This document shows positions 54,103-60,601 of a stretch of DNA of 64,000 bases, piece by piece. Numbering within the stretch: the first letter of the stretch is position 1; every line of letters begins with the position of its first letter. The stretch comes from Microbacterium ulmi (lineage in GTDB: Bacteria; Actinomycetota; Actinomycetes; Actinomycetales; Microbacteriaceae), in contig NZ_JAAOZF010000001.1 in the NCBI RefSeq assembly GCF_011759705.1, forward strand, positions 1,113,152-1,177,151, given 5' to 3'. The notes beneath the pieces are model-generated. The model had not been told where the DNA came from. It saw nothing but the letters and a program-made list of their open reading frames with translations, and did no database searches. The position numbers and the translations under genes were made by a program.

Positions 54103-55518
54103 TCACCAGGTCGTCGCGACGTACTTGGTCTCGAGGTACTCGTGCAGCCCTTCCGTCGAGCCCTCGCGGCCGAGCCCGCTCTCCTTCACGCCGCCGAACG
54201 GGGCGGCGGGGTCGGAGACGAGGCCCCGGTTGAGCGCGACCATGCCGGCCTGCAGGCGTCCGGCGAGGGCGAGCCCACGCGCGAGGTCTCCCGTGTAGAG
54301 GTACGAGACGAGCCCGTGGATCGTGTCGTTCGCGACCTCGATCGCGTCGTCGGCCGATGAGAACCGCACGATCGGCGCGACCGGGCCGAAGACCTCCTCG
54401 CGCAGGATGCGCGCGTCCGCGGGCACGTCGACGAGCACCGTCGGCGCATAGAAGAAGCCGGGGCCGTCGACGGGCGCCCCGCCCGTCAGGACGCGCGCGC
54501 CGCGGGCGACGGCATCCTCGACGAGCTCGTGCACCTTGTCGCGCGCCTCCGCGTTGATGAGGGGCCCGACCTCGATCTCGGGGCGGATGCCGTCGCCCAC
54601 CCGCTGCGCCGACATGCGCTCGGCGAGGGCTGCCGCGAAGGCGTCGTGGAGGTCGTCGTGCACGTAGAAGCGGTTCGCGGCGGTGCACGCCTGCCCGGCG
54701 TTGCGCATCTTCGCGACGAGCGCCCCGTCGAGGGCCGCGTCGAGGTCGGCGTCGTCGAGCACGACGAAGGGCGCGTTGCCGCCGAGCTCCATCGCGGTGC
54801 GCAGCACGCGGCGCGATGCGCGCTCGAGCAGGTGACGGCCCACCTCGGTCGAGCCCGTGAACGACAGCATCCTCACATCCTCGTCCTCGAGGAGCCGATC
54901 GACGAGGCGTCCGGCGCGCGTCGTCGGCAGCACCGTGAGGACTCCGTCGGGCAGCCCCGCCTCCGCGAGGATCCCGGCGATCGCGATCGCCGTGAGGGGC
55001 GTCTCCGCCGCGGGCTTGAGGATCGCCGTGCAGCCGACCGCGAGCGCGGGTGCGATCTTGCGGGTCGCCATGGCTGCGGGGAAGTTCCACGGCGTCACGA
55101 GGACGCACACGCCGACCGGCTCGTGCGTCACGAGCACCTTGTTGCTCCCCGACGGGCTGTCGAACAGCTCGCCCCGCACCCGCACGGCCTGCTCCGCGTA
55201 CCAGCGGAAGTACTCCGCCGCGTACGCCACCTCCGCGAGGGCGTCGGGACGAGCCTTGCCGTTCTCGCGCGTGATGAGCGTCGCGAGCTCGTCGCGGCGC
55301 TCGATCATGAGCGAGAAGGCGCGCAGAAGGATGCCGCTGCGCTCGCGCTGCGGCAGTGCCGCCCAGGATGCCGAGGCTGCGCGGGCCGCGTCGAGGGCCC
55401 GCTCCGCGTCTTCGGGCGTGCTGTCGGGCACGGTCGCGACGACGCTGCCGTCTGCGGGGTTGACGACGGGGAAGGTCGCCGTCGTGATCGTGGTGTCGGG
55501 CACGAGGGTCGTGCTCAT
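54103..55518 (-). CDS. NAD(P)-dependent aldehyde dehydrogenase (SSADH/GabD-like)
   Basis: 471 residues. Cofactor region PWNFPAAMATRKIAPALAVG, FTGSTEVGRHLLERA, general-base Glu in MELGGNAPFVVLDDADLD, nucleophile Cys in RNAGQACTAANRF and EEVFGPVAPIVRF. It is closest in pattern to succinate-semialdehyde dehydrogenases. The ATG overlaps the alcohol-dehydrogenase stop (ATGA), so the alcohol and aldehyde steps are translated together. Confidence 0.94.
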   Translation of the reverse strand: MSTTLVPDTTITTATFPVVNPADGSVVATVPDSTPEDAERALDAARAASASWAALPQRERSGILLRAFSLMIERRDELATLITRENGKARPDALAEVAYAAEYFRWYAEQAVRVRGELFDSPSGSNKVLVTHEPVGVCVLVTPWNFPAAMATRKIAPALAVGCTAILKPAAETPLTAIAIAGILAEAGLPDGVLTVLPTTRAGRLVDRLLEDEDVRMLSFTGSTEVGRHLLERASRRVLRTAMELGGNAPFVVLDDADLDAALDGALVAKMRNAGQACTAANRFYVHDDLHDAFAAALAERMSAQRVGDGIRPEIEVGPLINAEARDKVHELVEDAVARGARVLTGGAPVDGPGFFYAPTVLVDVPADARILREEVFGPVAPIVRFSSADDAIEVANDTIHGLVSYLYTGDLARGLALAGRLQAGMVALNRGLVSDPAAPFGGVKESGLGREGSTEGLHEYLETKYVATTW

Positions 55519-56759
55519 CGGGCGTCTCCCGTCGTCGTGGGGGTCAGGTGCCGGAGCGATCCCGCGTAGGCGGACTCGAGGATCGCGAGGGCCGCGTCCT
55601 CCGAGAGCGGCACGGGGTTGTTCTCGACGAGTCGTCGTGCGCGCAGCCCCTCCGCCGCCGCCCACGCGAGCCGCTCGCGGGGGAATCCGATCTCGGCGAG
55701 CGACCCGGGGATGCCGATGCCGCGGAGGAGCTCCTGCACGAGGTGCGGAGCGCGGGCGGCGAGCTCGTCCTGATCGGCGGCGTCGGCGCCGAGCGCCGTC
55801 GCGATCCGCGCGAACTCCGGCATCCGCGCCGGGAGGTTGTGGGCCATCACGTGCGGCAGGAGCAGGCCGACGCCGATGCCGTGCGACGTGTGGGTCGCGG
55901 CCCCGATGGGGTACTGCAGCGCGTGCGCGGCCGCCGTCCCGGCCGTGCCGAACGCGAGTCCCGCGAGGGTCGCGCCGTACATCGTGCGCGAGCGGGCGTC
56001 GAGGTCGCCGGGGTCGCGCCACGCGCGGGGAAGGCCCGCGGCGAGGCTGCGGATGGCCTCGAGCGCGAGCGAGTCGGTGAACGGTCCCGCGCCCATGAAG
56101 ACGCGGTCCGCGTCGGCGCCGTCGGCGGCGGTGTGCTTGCGCGCCGTGAGCGCCTCGATCGCGTGGCAGAGGGCGTCCGCCCCGGATGCCGCCGTCACGC
56201 CGGGCGGGCATGTCAGCGTCAGCTCGGGGTCGCAGATCGCGATGCGGGGGATGAGATACGGGCTGGAGATTCCGACCTTCACCTGCCGGGTCTCGTCGGT
56301 GACGACCGCGACGGGAGTCACCTCCGACCCGGTCCCGGCGGTCGTCGGGACCGCGATGATGGGCGCGACGGGACCCGGGACGCGGCGCTCGCCGTAGTAG
56401 TCCGAGACTCGGCCGCCATGCGCCGTGAGCACGGCGCAGGTCTTGGCCATGTCGATGCTGCTGCCGCCTCCGACGGCGATGAGCACGTCGGCGCCGAACG
56501 CACGCGCGGCGTCGGCGCACGCGGCGATTCCGCGCGTGGGCAGCTCGGGGACGACGTCGGAGTAGACGGCGGACTCGACCCCCGCGGCGGCGAGCGCGTC
56601 GACGAGCTGCGCGAGCTCGGGGCTCGTCGCGAGGAAGGGGTCGACCACGATGAGGGCACGCCGGCCCAGCTCTGCCGTCATGGGCGCGATGGCGGCGCGA
56701 CGTCCTGCCCCGAACACGATCTCGAGGGGAGAGCGCAACACTGCGTACATCTCGACCAT
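55515..56759 (-). CDS. Iron-containing alcohol dehydrogenase
   Basis: 414 residues of the Fe-ADH family: GGGSSIDMAKTCAVL (NAD loop), VPTTAGTGSEVTPVAVVTDE, and metal-ligand positions in SGADALCHAIEALTARKHTA, AAAHALQYPIGA and THTSHGIGVGLLLPHVMAHN. It resembles maleylacetate reductases and 4-hydroxybutyrate dehydrogenases. First gene of the ADH-ALDH-CoA transferase-ECH operon, with operator copy 3 only eight bases upstream. Starts at 56759 and 56750 are both possible; neither has a good Shine-Dalgarno sequence. Confidence 0.92.
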   Translation of the reverse strand: MVEMYAVLRSPLEIVFGAGRRAAIAPMTAELGRRALIVVDPFLATSPELAQLVDALAAAGVESAVYSDVVPELPTRGIAACADAARAFGADVLIAVGGGSSIDMAKTCAVLTAHGGRVSDYYGERRVPGPVAPIIAVPTTAGTGSEVTPVAVVTDETRQVKVGISSPYLIPRIAICDPELTLTCPPGVTAASGADALCHAIEALTARKHTAADGADADRVFMGAGPFTDSLALEAIRSLAAGLPRAWRDPGDLDARSRTMYGATLAGLAFGTAGTAAAHALQYPIGAATHTSHGIGVGLLLPHVMAHNLPARMPEFARIATALGADAADQDELAARAPHLVQELLRGIGIPGSLAEIGFPRERLAWAAAEGLRARRLVENNPVPLSEDAALAILESAYAGSLRHLTPTTTGDAR

Positions 56760-56765
56760 CCTGAC

Positions 56766-56781
56766 AAATCCGATACGATTT
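56766..56781. promoter_or_regulatory. ATCCGAT-type operator, copy 3 (before the Fe-ADH operon)
   Basis: AAATC-CGATAC-GATTT, inverted 5-bp arms with the shared ATCCGAT core, immediately upstream of the first gene of the minus-strand operon. Confidence 0.65.
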
Positions 56782-56921
56782 CTTGTGGAGTCGACGGTAC
56801 CCAGCGTTGCGGGCGGATGTCAACTCACAGCGCCGCATCCCATCCCTCCTGGATCGGTCCGCGTCTGTCTGGCTAGGGATTGCCGCGCGTGTGGCAGGTA
56901 TCCACAACGTGCGGCGATCGG

Positions 56922-56951
56922 TTGTGCTGGCGTGCGGACGTCGTGCACACT
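56922..56951 (+). promoter_or_regulatory. Probable promoter of gntR copy 2
   Basis: TTGTGC (56922-56927), 18-base spacer, CACACT (56946-56951); operator copy 4 follows 20 bases later. Confidence 0.4.
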
Positions 56952-56970
56952 GGGAGTGAGAGATCATCCG

Positions 56971-56982
56971 ATCCGATCTGAT
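56971..56982. promoter_or_regulatory. ATCCGAT-type operator, copy 4 (before gntR copy 2)
   Basis: ATCCGATCTGAT, preceded by another overlapping ATCCG. It lies between the probable promoter and the ribosome-binding site. Confidence 0.55.
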
Positions 56983-57014
56983 AGCTGAGCGTGACCGCGG
57001 AAGGAACGGCGGCG

Positions 57015-57701
57015 ATGTCGATGCCTGTGCACGTGGCCGACGCTCGCACGCCCATGGGTGCGGAGATCTACGAGGCCCTCCTCTCGCGCATCCTCGTATC
57101 GGACCTCGGGCCGGGCGACCGGCTCACGATCGACGCCCTCGCGCGCGAGTTCGGCGTCTCGCAGACGCCCGTTCGCGAAGCGCTGCACCGTCTCGACGCG
57201 GAGGGCATCGTCGTGCGCAACCACCTCGCGGGCTACCGCGTCGGCCCCACCCTCACGCGCGACGAGTTCGAAGACCTCGTCGAGGTGCGGCTGCTCCTCG
57301 AGCCGGCGGCCGCGCGGCGCGGCGCGGAGCGCATGTCGCCCGAGGGCGTCCGCGAGCTCGTCACCCTCGCCGACGAGATGAGCCGGCTCGATCGCGAGCG
57401 CGAGGAGTCCCCCGACCGGTACGCGCGGTACTCCGTCGCCGACGGCCGCTTCCACGACACGGTCGCCGCGGGAAGCGGCAACGACTACCTGCGCAGTTCG
57501 CTCGCGCGACTGCATCCGCACGTCCACCTCTTCCGCCTCTCGCGCAGCGCGCTCGTCACGGCGGACGCCATCGCCGAGCATCAGGCGATCATCGACGCGA
57601 TCGCGTCCCGTGATCCGGATGCCGCCGCCTACGCGATGCGCGTGCACATCGAGACGTCGGCCCGGCGTTTCCGTTCGAGCTTCCCGAAGGAGAGCACGTG
57701 A
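57015..57701 (+). CDS. GntR/FadR-family regulator (FCD domain), copy 2
   Basis: 228 residues. Winged helix IYEALLSRILVSDLGPGDRL, ALAREFGVSQTPVREALHRL; FCD domain with VEVRLLLEPAAARRGAERMS, VADGRFHDTVAAGSGNDYLR and YAMRVHIETSARRFRSSF. The ATG at 57015 follows AAGGAA at nine bases; the GTG at 56991 is less well placed. Paralogue of the regulator at 50388, with near-identical motif order. Its stop overlaps the GTG of the oxidase gene. Confidence 0.92.
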   Translation: MSMPVHVADARTPMGAEIYEALLSRILVSDLGPGDRLTIDALAREFGVSQTPVREALHRLDAEGIVVRNHLAGYRVGPTLTRDEFEDLVEVRLLLEPAAARRGAERMSPEGVRELVTLADEMSRLDREREESPDRYARYSVADGRFHDTVAAGSGNDYLRSSLARLHPHVHLFRLSRSALVTADAIAEHQAIIDAIASRDPDAAAYAMRVHIETSARRFRSSFPKEST

Positions 57702-58969
57702 CCGTCACGAGTCCCGCCGTCCAGTCGAACTGGGCGGGCAACGTCGTCTACCAGGCGCAGCGCGTCGCCGCGCCGGCATCCGTCGAGGAGCTCGCCGACC
57801 TCGTGCGCGGAGCCGACGCGATCAAGGCGCTCGGCGCACGCCACTGCTTCAACACGATCGCCGACACCGACGGCATCCACGTGTCGACCCGCGCCCTGCC
57901 GTCGGAGATCGAGATCGACGCGGAGCGCGCGGTCGTGCGGACCGGCAGCGGCATCCGCTACGGCGACCTCGCCTCCGAGCTGCACGGGCGGGGATGGGCG
58001 CTTGCGAACCTCGCGTCGCTGCCCCACATCTCGATCGCGGGCGCGATCGCGACGGGCACGCACGGGTCGGGCGATCGGGTCGGATCCCTCGCGTCGGCCG
58101 TGACGGGTCTCGAGCTCGTGACCGCCGACGGAGACCTCGTGACCGTCCGGCGCGGCGAGGCCGGGTTCGAGGGCCATGTCGTCTCGCTCGGGGCGCTCGG
58201 CATCGTGACGGCGGTCGAGCTCGACATCCTCCCGACGTTCGAGGTCGCCCAGACGGTCTACGAGGACCTGCCGCTCGATGCCGTGCTCGCCGACCTCGAC
58301 GCCGTGACCTCGCTCGCCTACAGCACGTCGATGTTCACGACGTGGCAGGACCCGGACGTCGTCGACCAGCTGTGGCTCAAGCGGCGTGCCGACGCCCCGG
58401 GCGCGGCCCCTGCCGACGTCCTCGGCGCACGCCCCGCCACCGAGAAGCGGCATCCGCTCCGCGGCGTCTCGGCCGAGTTCTGCACCGACCAGCTCGGCGA
58501 GCCCGGGCCGTGGCTCGCGCGTCTTCCGCACTTCAAGCTCGAGTTCACGCCGTCCAACGGCGAAGAGCTGCAGTCGGAGTACCTCGTGCCGCGCCGCCAC
58601 GCCGTCGAGGCGATCACGGCGATCCGATCGATCGCTGCAGAGATCGCGCCCCTCGTGCAGGTGTGCGAGCTGCGCACGATCGCGGGCGACGGGCTCTGGC
58701 TCTCGGCCGCGTTCGAGACGGACGCCCTCGGCATCCACTTCACGTGGGTCAAGGACCAGCCCGCCGTCGAGGCCCTGCTGCCGACGATCGAGGCGGCGCT
58801 CGAGCCGTTCGCCGCGCGGCCGCACTGGGGCAAGCTCTTCGACGCGCGGGGCGCGCGCGAGCGGATGCCGCGGCTGTACCCCCTCTGGGGCGAGTTCGCG
58901 ACGCTGCGCGAACGGCTCGATCCGCGCGGCGTCTTCCGTAACGGCTTCCTGGCATCGCTCGGCCTCTGA
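57698..58969 (+). CDS. FAD-linked alditol oxidase-like enzyme
   Basis: 423 residues of the VAO/AldO group. The FAD domain opens NWAGNVVYQAQRVAAPASVE and has His49 in ALGARHCFNTIADT, the position of the histidine covalently joined to FAD in Streptomyces alditol oxidase. It continues with HISIAGAIATGTHGSGDRVG. The C-terminal end is LRERLDPRGVFRNGFL. AldO oxidises the terminal carbon of xylitol/sorbitol with O2; related enzymes oxidise aldonolactones. GTG start overlapping gntR stop (GTGA). Together with the SDRs and the Gfo/Idh/MocA enzyme it points to polyol or sugar-derivative substrates. Confidence 0.9.
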   Translation: MTVTSPAVQSNWAGNVVYQAQRVAAPASVEELADLVRGADAIKALGARHCFNTIADTDGIHVSTRALPSEIEIDAERAVVRTGSGIRYGDLASELHGRGWALANLASLPHISIAGAIATGTHGSGDRVGSLASAVTGLELVTADGDLVTVRRGEAGFEGHVVSLGALGIVTAVELDILPTFEVAQTVYEDLPLDAVLADLDAVTSLAYSTSMFTTWQDPDVVDQLWLKRRADAPGAAPADVLGARPATEKRHPLRGVSAEFCTDQLGEPGPWLARLPHFKLEFTPSNGEELQSEYLVPRRHAVEAITAIRSIAAEIAPLVQVCELRTIAGDGLWLSAAFETDALGIHFTWVKDQPAVEALLPTIEAALEPFAARPHWGKLFDARGARERMPRLYPLWGEFATLRERLDPRGVFRNGFLASLGL

Positions 58970-58982
58970 CCGTCCGCGCGCC

Positions 58983-59059
58983 GGCTCGGCGTGGGACCCG
59001 CCGTCTCGGCGTGGGCCCGCCGGCTCGGAGTGGGCCCGCCGGCTCGGGGTGGGCCCGCC
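58983..59059 (+). repeat. 19/20-bp tandem repeat, four units
   Basis: Units like GGCTCGGAGTGGGCCCGCC start at 58983 (20 bp), 59003, 59022 and 59041 (19 bp each), with one or two changes per unit. They lie just after the alditol-oxidase stop, in the gap before tRNA-Gly. Confidence 0.93.
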
Positions 59060-59196
59060 GCCGGCCGAGCGAGTCCGACTTGGGCTCGGAGTCCGAGGCA
59101 CCGAGCACTCGTCGCATATGATGGCTGTGGCACGCGAGCTCCTCATGTGCCACCCGGCCGCGGCGGGATCGCAGATCCCAGCAGTTCCAAGGCCTC

Positions 59197-59270
59197 GGGG
59201 CTGTAGTTCAATGGCAGAACTTCTGCTTCCCAAGCAGACAGCGCGGGTTCGATTCCCGTCAGCCCCTCCA
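59197..59270 (+). tRNA. tRNA-Gly (CCC anticodon)
   Basis: A 7-bp acceptor stem GGGGCTG / CAGCCCC, D-arm with AGTTCAATGGC, anticodon stem TCTGC/GCAGA around the loop TTCCCAA (anticodon CCC at 59229-59231), and T-arm GCGGG-TTCGATT-CCCGT. The 3' CCA is encoded. It would read GGG codons. A terminator hairpin begins at its last base. Confidence 0.95.
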
Positions 59271-59310
59271 AAGCTCCGACGTGCGGCCGAAGGCCGTACG
59301 GCGGAGCTTT
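59270..59310 (+). terminator. tRNA-Gly terminator (unit 1)
   Basis: AAAGCTCCG / CGGAGCTTT outer stem and a nearly continuous inner stem with a GAA loop, ending in TTT. Confidence 0.85.
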
Positions 59311-59425
59311 CGTGCGGTTGCCGTCGGAACCGACTCGCCCCGGGCGGGCCCCACCGCCCAGAGGCTCCGCGCAGCGCGCAGCGATGCGGGGAGAGGGCGG
59401 AGGGACGATTCCCGTCAGCCCCTCC

Positions 59426-59466
59426 AAAGCTCCGACGTGCGGCCGAAGGCCGTGCGGCGGAGCTTT
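59426..59466 (+). terminator. Duplicate terminator (unit 2)
   Basis: Same hairpin as unit 1 with one base change in the inner arm. Confidence 0.75.
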
Positions 59467-59581
59467 CGTGCGGTTGCCGTCGGAACCGACCCGCTCCGGG
59501 CGGGCCCCACCGCCCGGAGGCTCCGCGCAGCGCGCAGCGATGCGGGGAGAGGGCGGAGGGACGATTCCCGTCAGCCCCTCC

Positions 59582-59621
59582 AAATGGTGAAGGCTCCCGC
59601 TCGCGGGGGCCTTCACCATTT
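59582..59621 (+). terminator. Distinct terminator (unit 3)
   Basis: AAATGGTGAAGGC / GCCTTCACCATTT, a perfect 13-bp stem with an inner CCCGC/GCGGG, ending in TTT. Unrelated in sequence to the hairpins of units 1 and 2. Confidence 0.85.
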
Positions 59622-59721
59622 CGCGTGGCTGCCGTCGGAACCGACTCGCTTCGGGCGGGCCCCACCGCCCAGAGGCTCCGCGCAGAAGATCGAGCACCGC
59701 GCGCGGGGGCCGCGGCATCCG

Positions 59722-60597
59722 TCACCCGATCGGCTCGGCGGCCTCCCGGGCGCCGCGCGACGATGCGAGCACCGCGCCGACGCTCGCCGCGATCACGAGC
59801 GCGATGCCGACGACCTCGAGCCATGCGAGGTGCTGCTGGAGGAGCACGAGACCGGCGAGCGCGGCCGTCGCGGGCGCGAGGCTCATGAGGATCGCGAAGA
59901 CCGCCGCAGGAAGCCGGCGGAGGGCGATGAGCTCGAGCGCGTACGGGATCGTCGACGACAGGACGGCGACCGCAGCCCCCTGGGCGACGAGGTCGAGCCG
60001 CAGGAGGGCGGCGCCGGCATCCGCTATCCCGAAGGGGAGGGAGAGGAGCGCCCCGACCGTCATGGCGAGCGCGAGCCCGTCGAGCTTGGGGAACTCGCGA
60101 CCGACGCGTGCCGAGGCGAGGATGTAGAACGCCCAGCTCGCCGCCGCCCCGAGCGCGAAGACCACGCCGAGCGCGTCGAGGCGGTCCCACCCCCCTCCGC
60201 CGAGAGCGGCGACGCCCGCCAGCGCGAGCAGCGCCCACAGCCAGGCCGTCGCCTTCTTCGCGACGACGATCGAGAGCACGAGCGGGCCCAGCACCTCGAT
60301 CGTGACGGTGACGCCGAGCGGCAGCCGGACCAGCGCGAGATAGAAGAGCCCGTTCATGAGTGCGAGCACGGCCCCGAACGCGAGGACGGCGCGCCATCCC
60401 GCGCGCGAGTGCCCCCGCAGCGACGGACGCGCGATCAGCATCAGGACGACCGCCGAGAAGACGAGCCTCAGCATGACCATGCCGAGCGGTCCCACGCGGG
60501 GGAAGAGCGTGACGGCGAGCGAGGCGCCGATCTCCTGACAGGCCAGACCCGCGACGACGAGCAGGATGGCGGGCGCGCTCGCCCGGCGGGTGGTCAT
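59722..60597 (-). CDS. EamA/DMT-family transporter (RhtA-like)
   Basis: 291 residues, ten hydrophobic segments in two EamA repeats. It opens APAILLVVAGLACQEIGASL and has VTVTIEVLGPLVLSIVVAKK and the second-repeat AVFAILMSLAPATAALAGLV. The pattern matches RhtA-like amino-acid/metabolite exporters. The ATG lies six bases after TACCGT; an in-frame extension upstream would run through the neighbouring promoter. Expressed on the minus strand after the serine-hydrolase-like gene, with a four-base gap between that gene's stop and this start. Confidence 0.88.
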   Translation of the reverse strand: MTTRRASAPAILLVVAGLACQEIGASLAVTLFPRVGPLGMVMLRLVFSAVVLMLIARPSLRGHSRAGWRAVLAFGAVLALMNGLFYLALVRLPLGVTVTIEVLGPLVLSIVVAKKATAWLWALLALAGVAALGGGGWDRLDALGVVFALGAAASWAFYILASARVGREFPKLDGLALAMTVGALLSLPFGIADAGAALLRLDLVAQGAAVAVLSSTIPYALELIALRRLPAAVFAILMSLAPATAALAGLVLLQQHLAWLEVVGIALVIAASVGAVLASSRGAREAAEPIG

Positions 60598-60601
60598 CCG
60601 G

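Larger units (their letters stand above)
59250..59685 (+). repeat. 156-bp tandem repeats carrying copies of the tRNA-Gly 3' end
   Basis: Unit 1 (59250-59405) and unit 2 (59406-59561) are nearly identical, with about four differences. Each begins with the last ~21 bases of the tRNA (CGATTCCCGTCAGCCCC then TCCA), then a terminator hairpin, then ~110 bases of GC-rich sequence. Unit 3 (59562-59685) starts with the same tRNA tail but has a different hairpin before rejoining the shared sequence. No protein gene is supported in this stretch. Confidence 0.92.

Noticed and set aside
59250..59685. Remains of an integrated island at tRNA-Gly
   Set aside because: tRNA-tail copies suggest att sites, but only 156 bp separate them and no integrase, excisionase or phage gene is in the window. 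Kept as a repeat finding rather than a mobile element.
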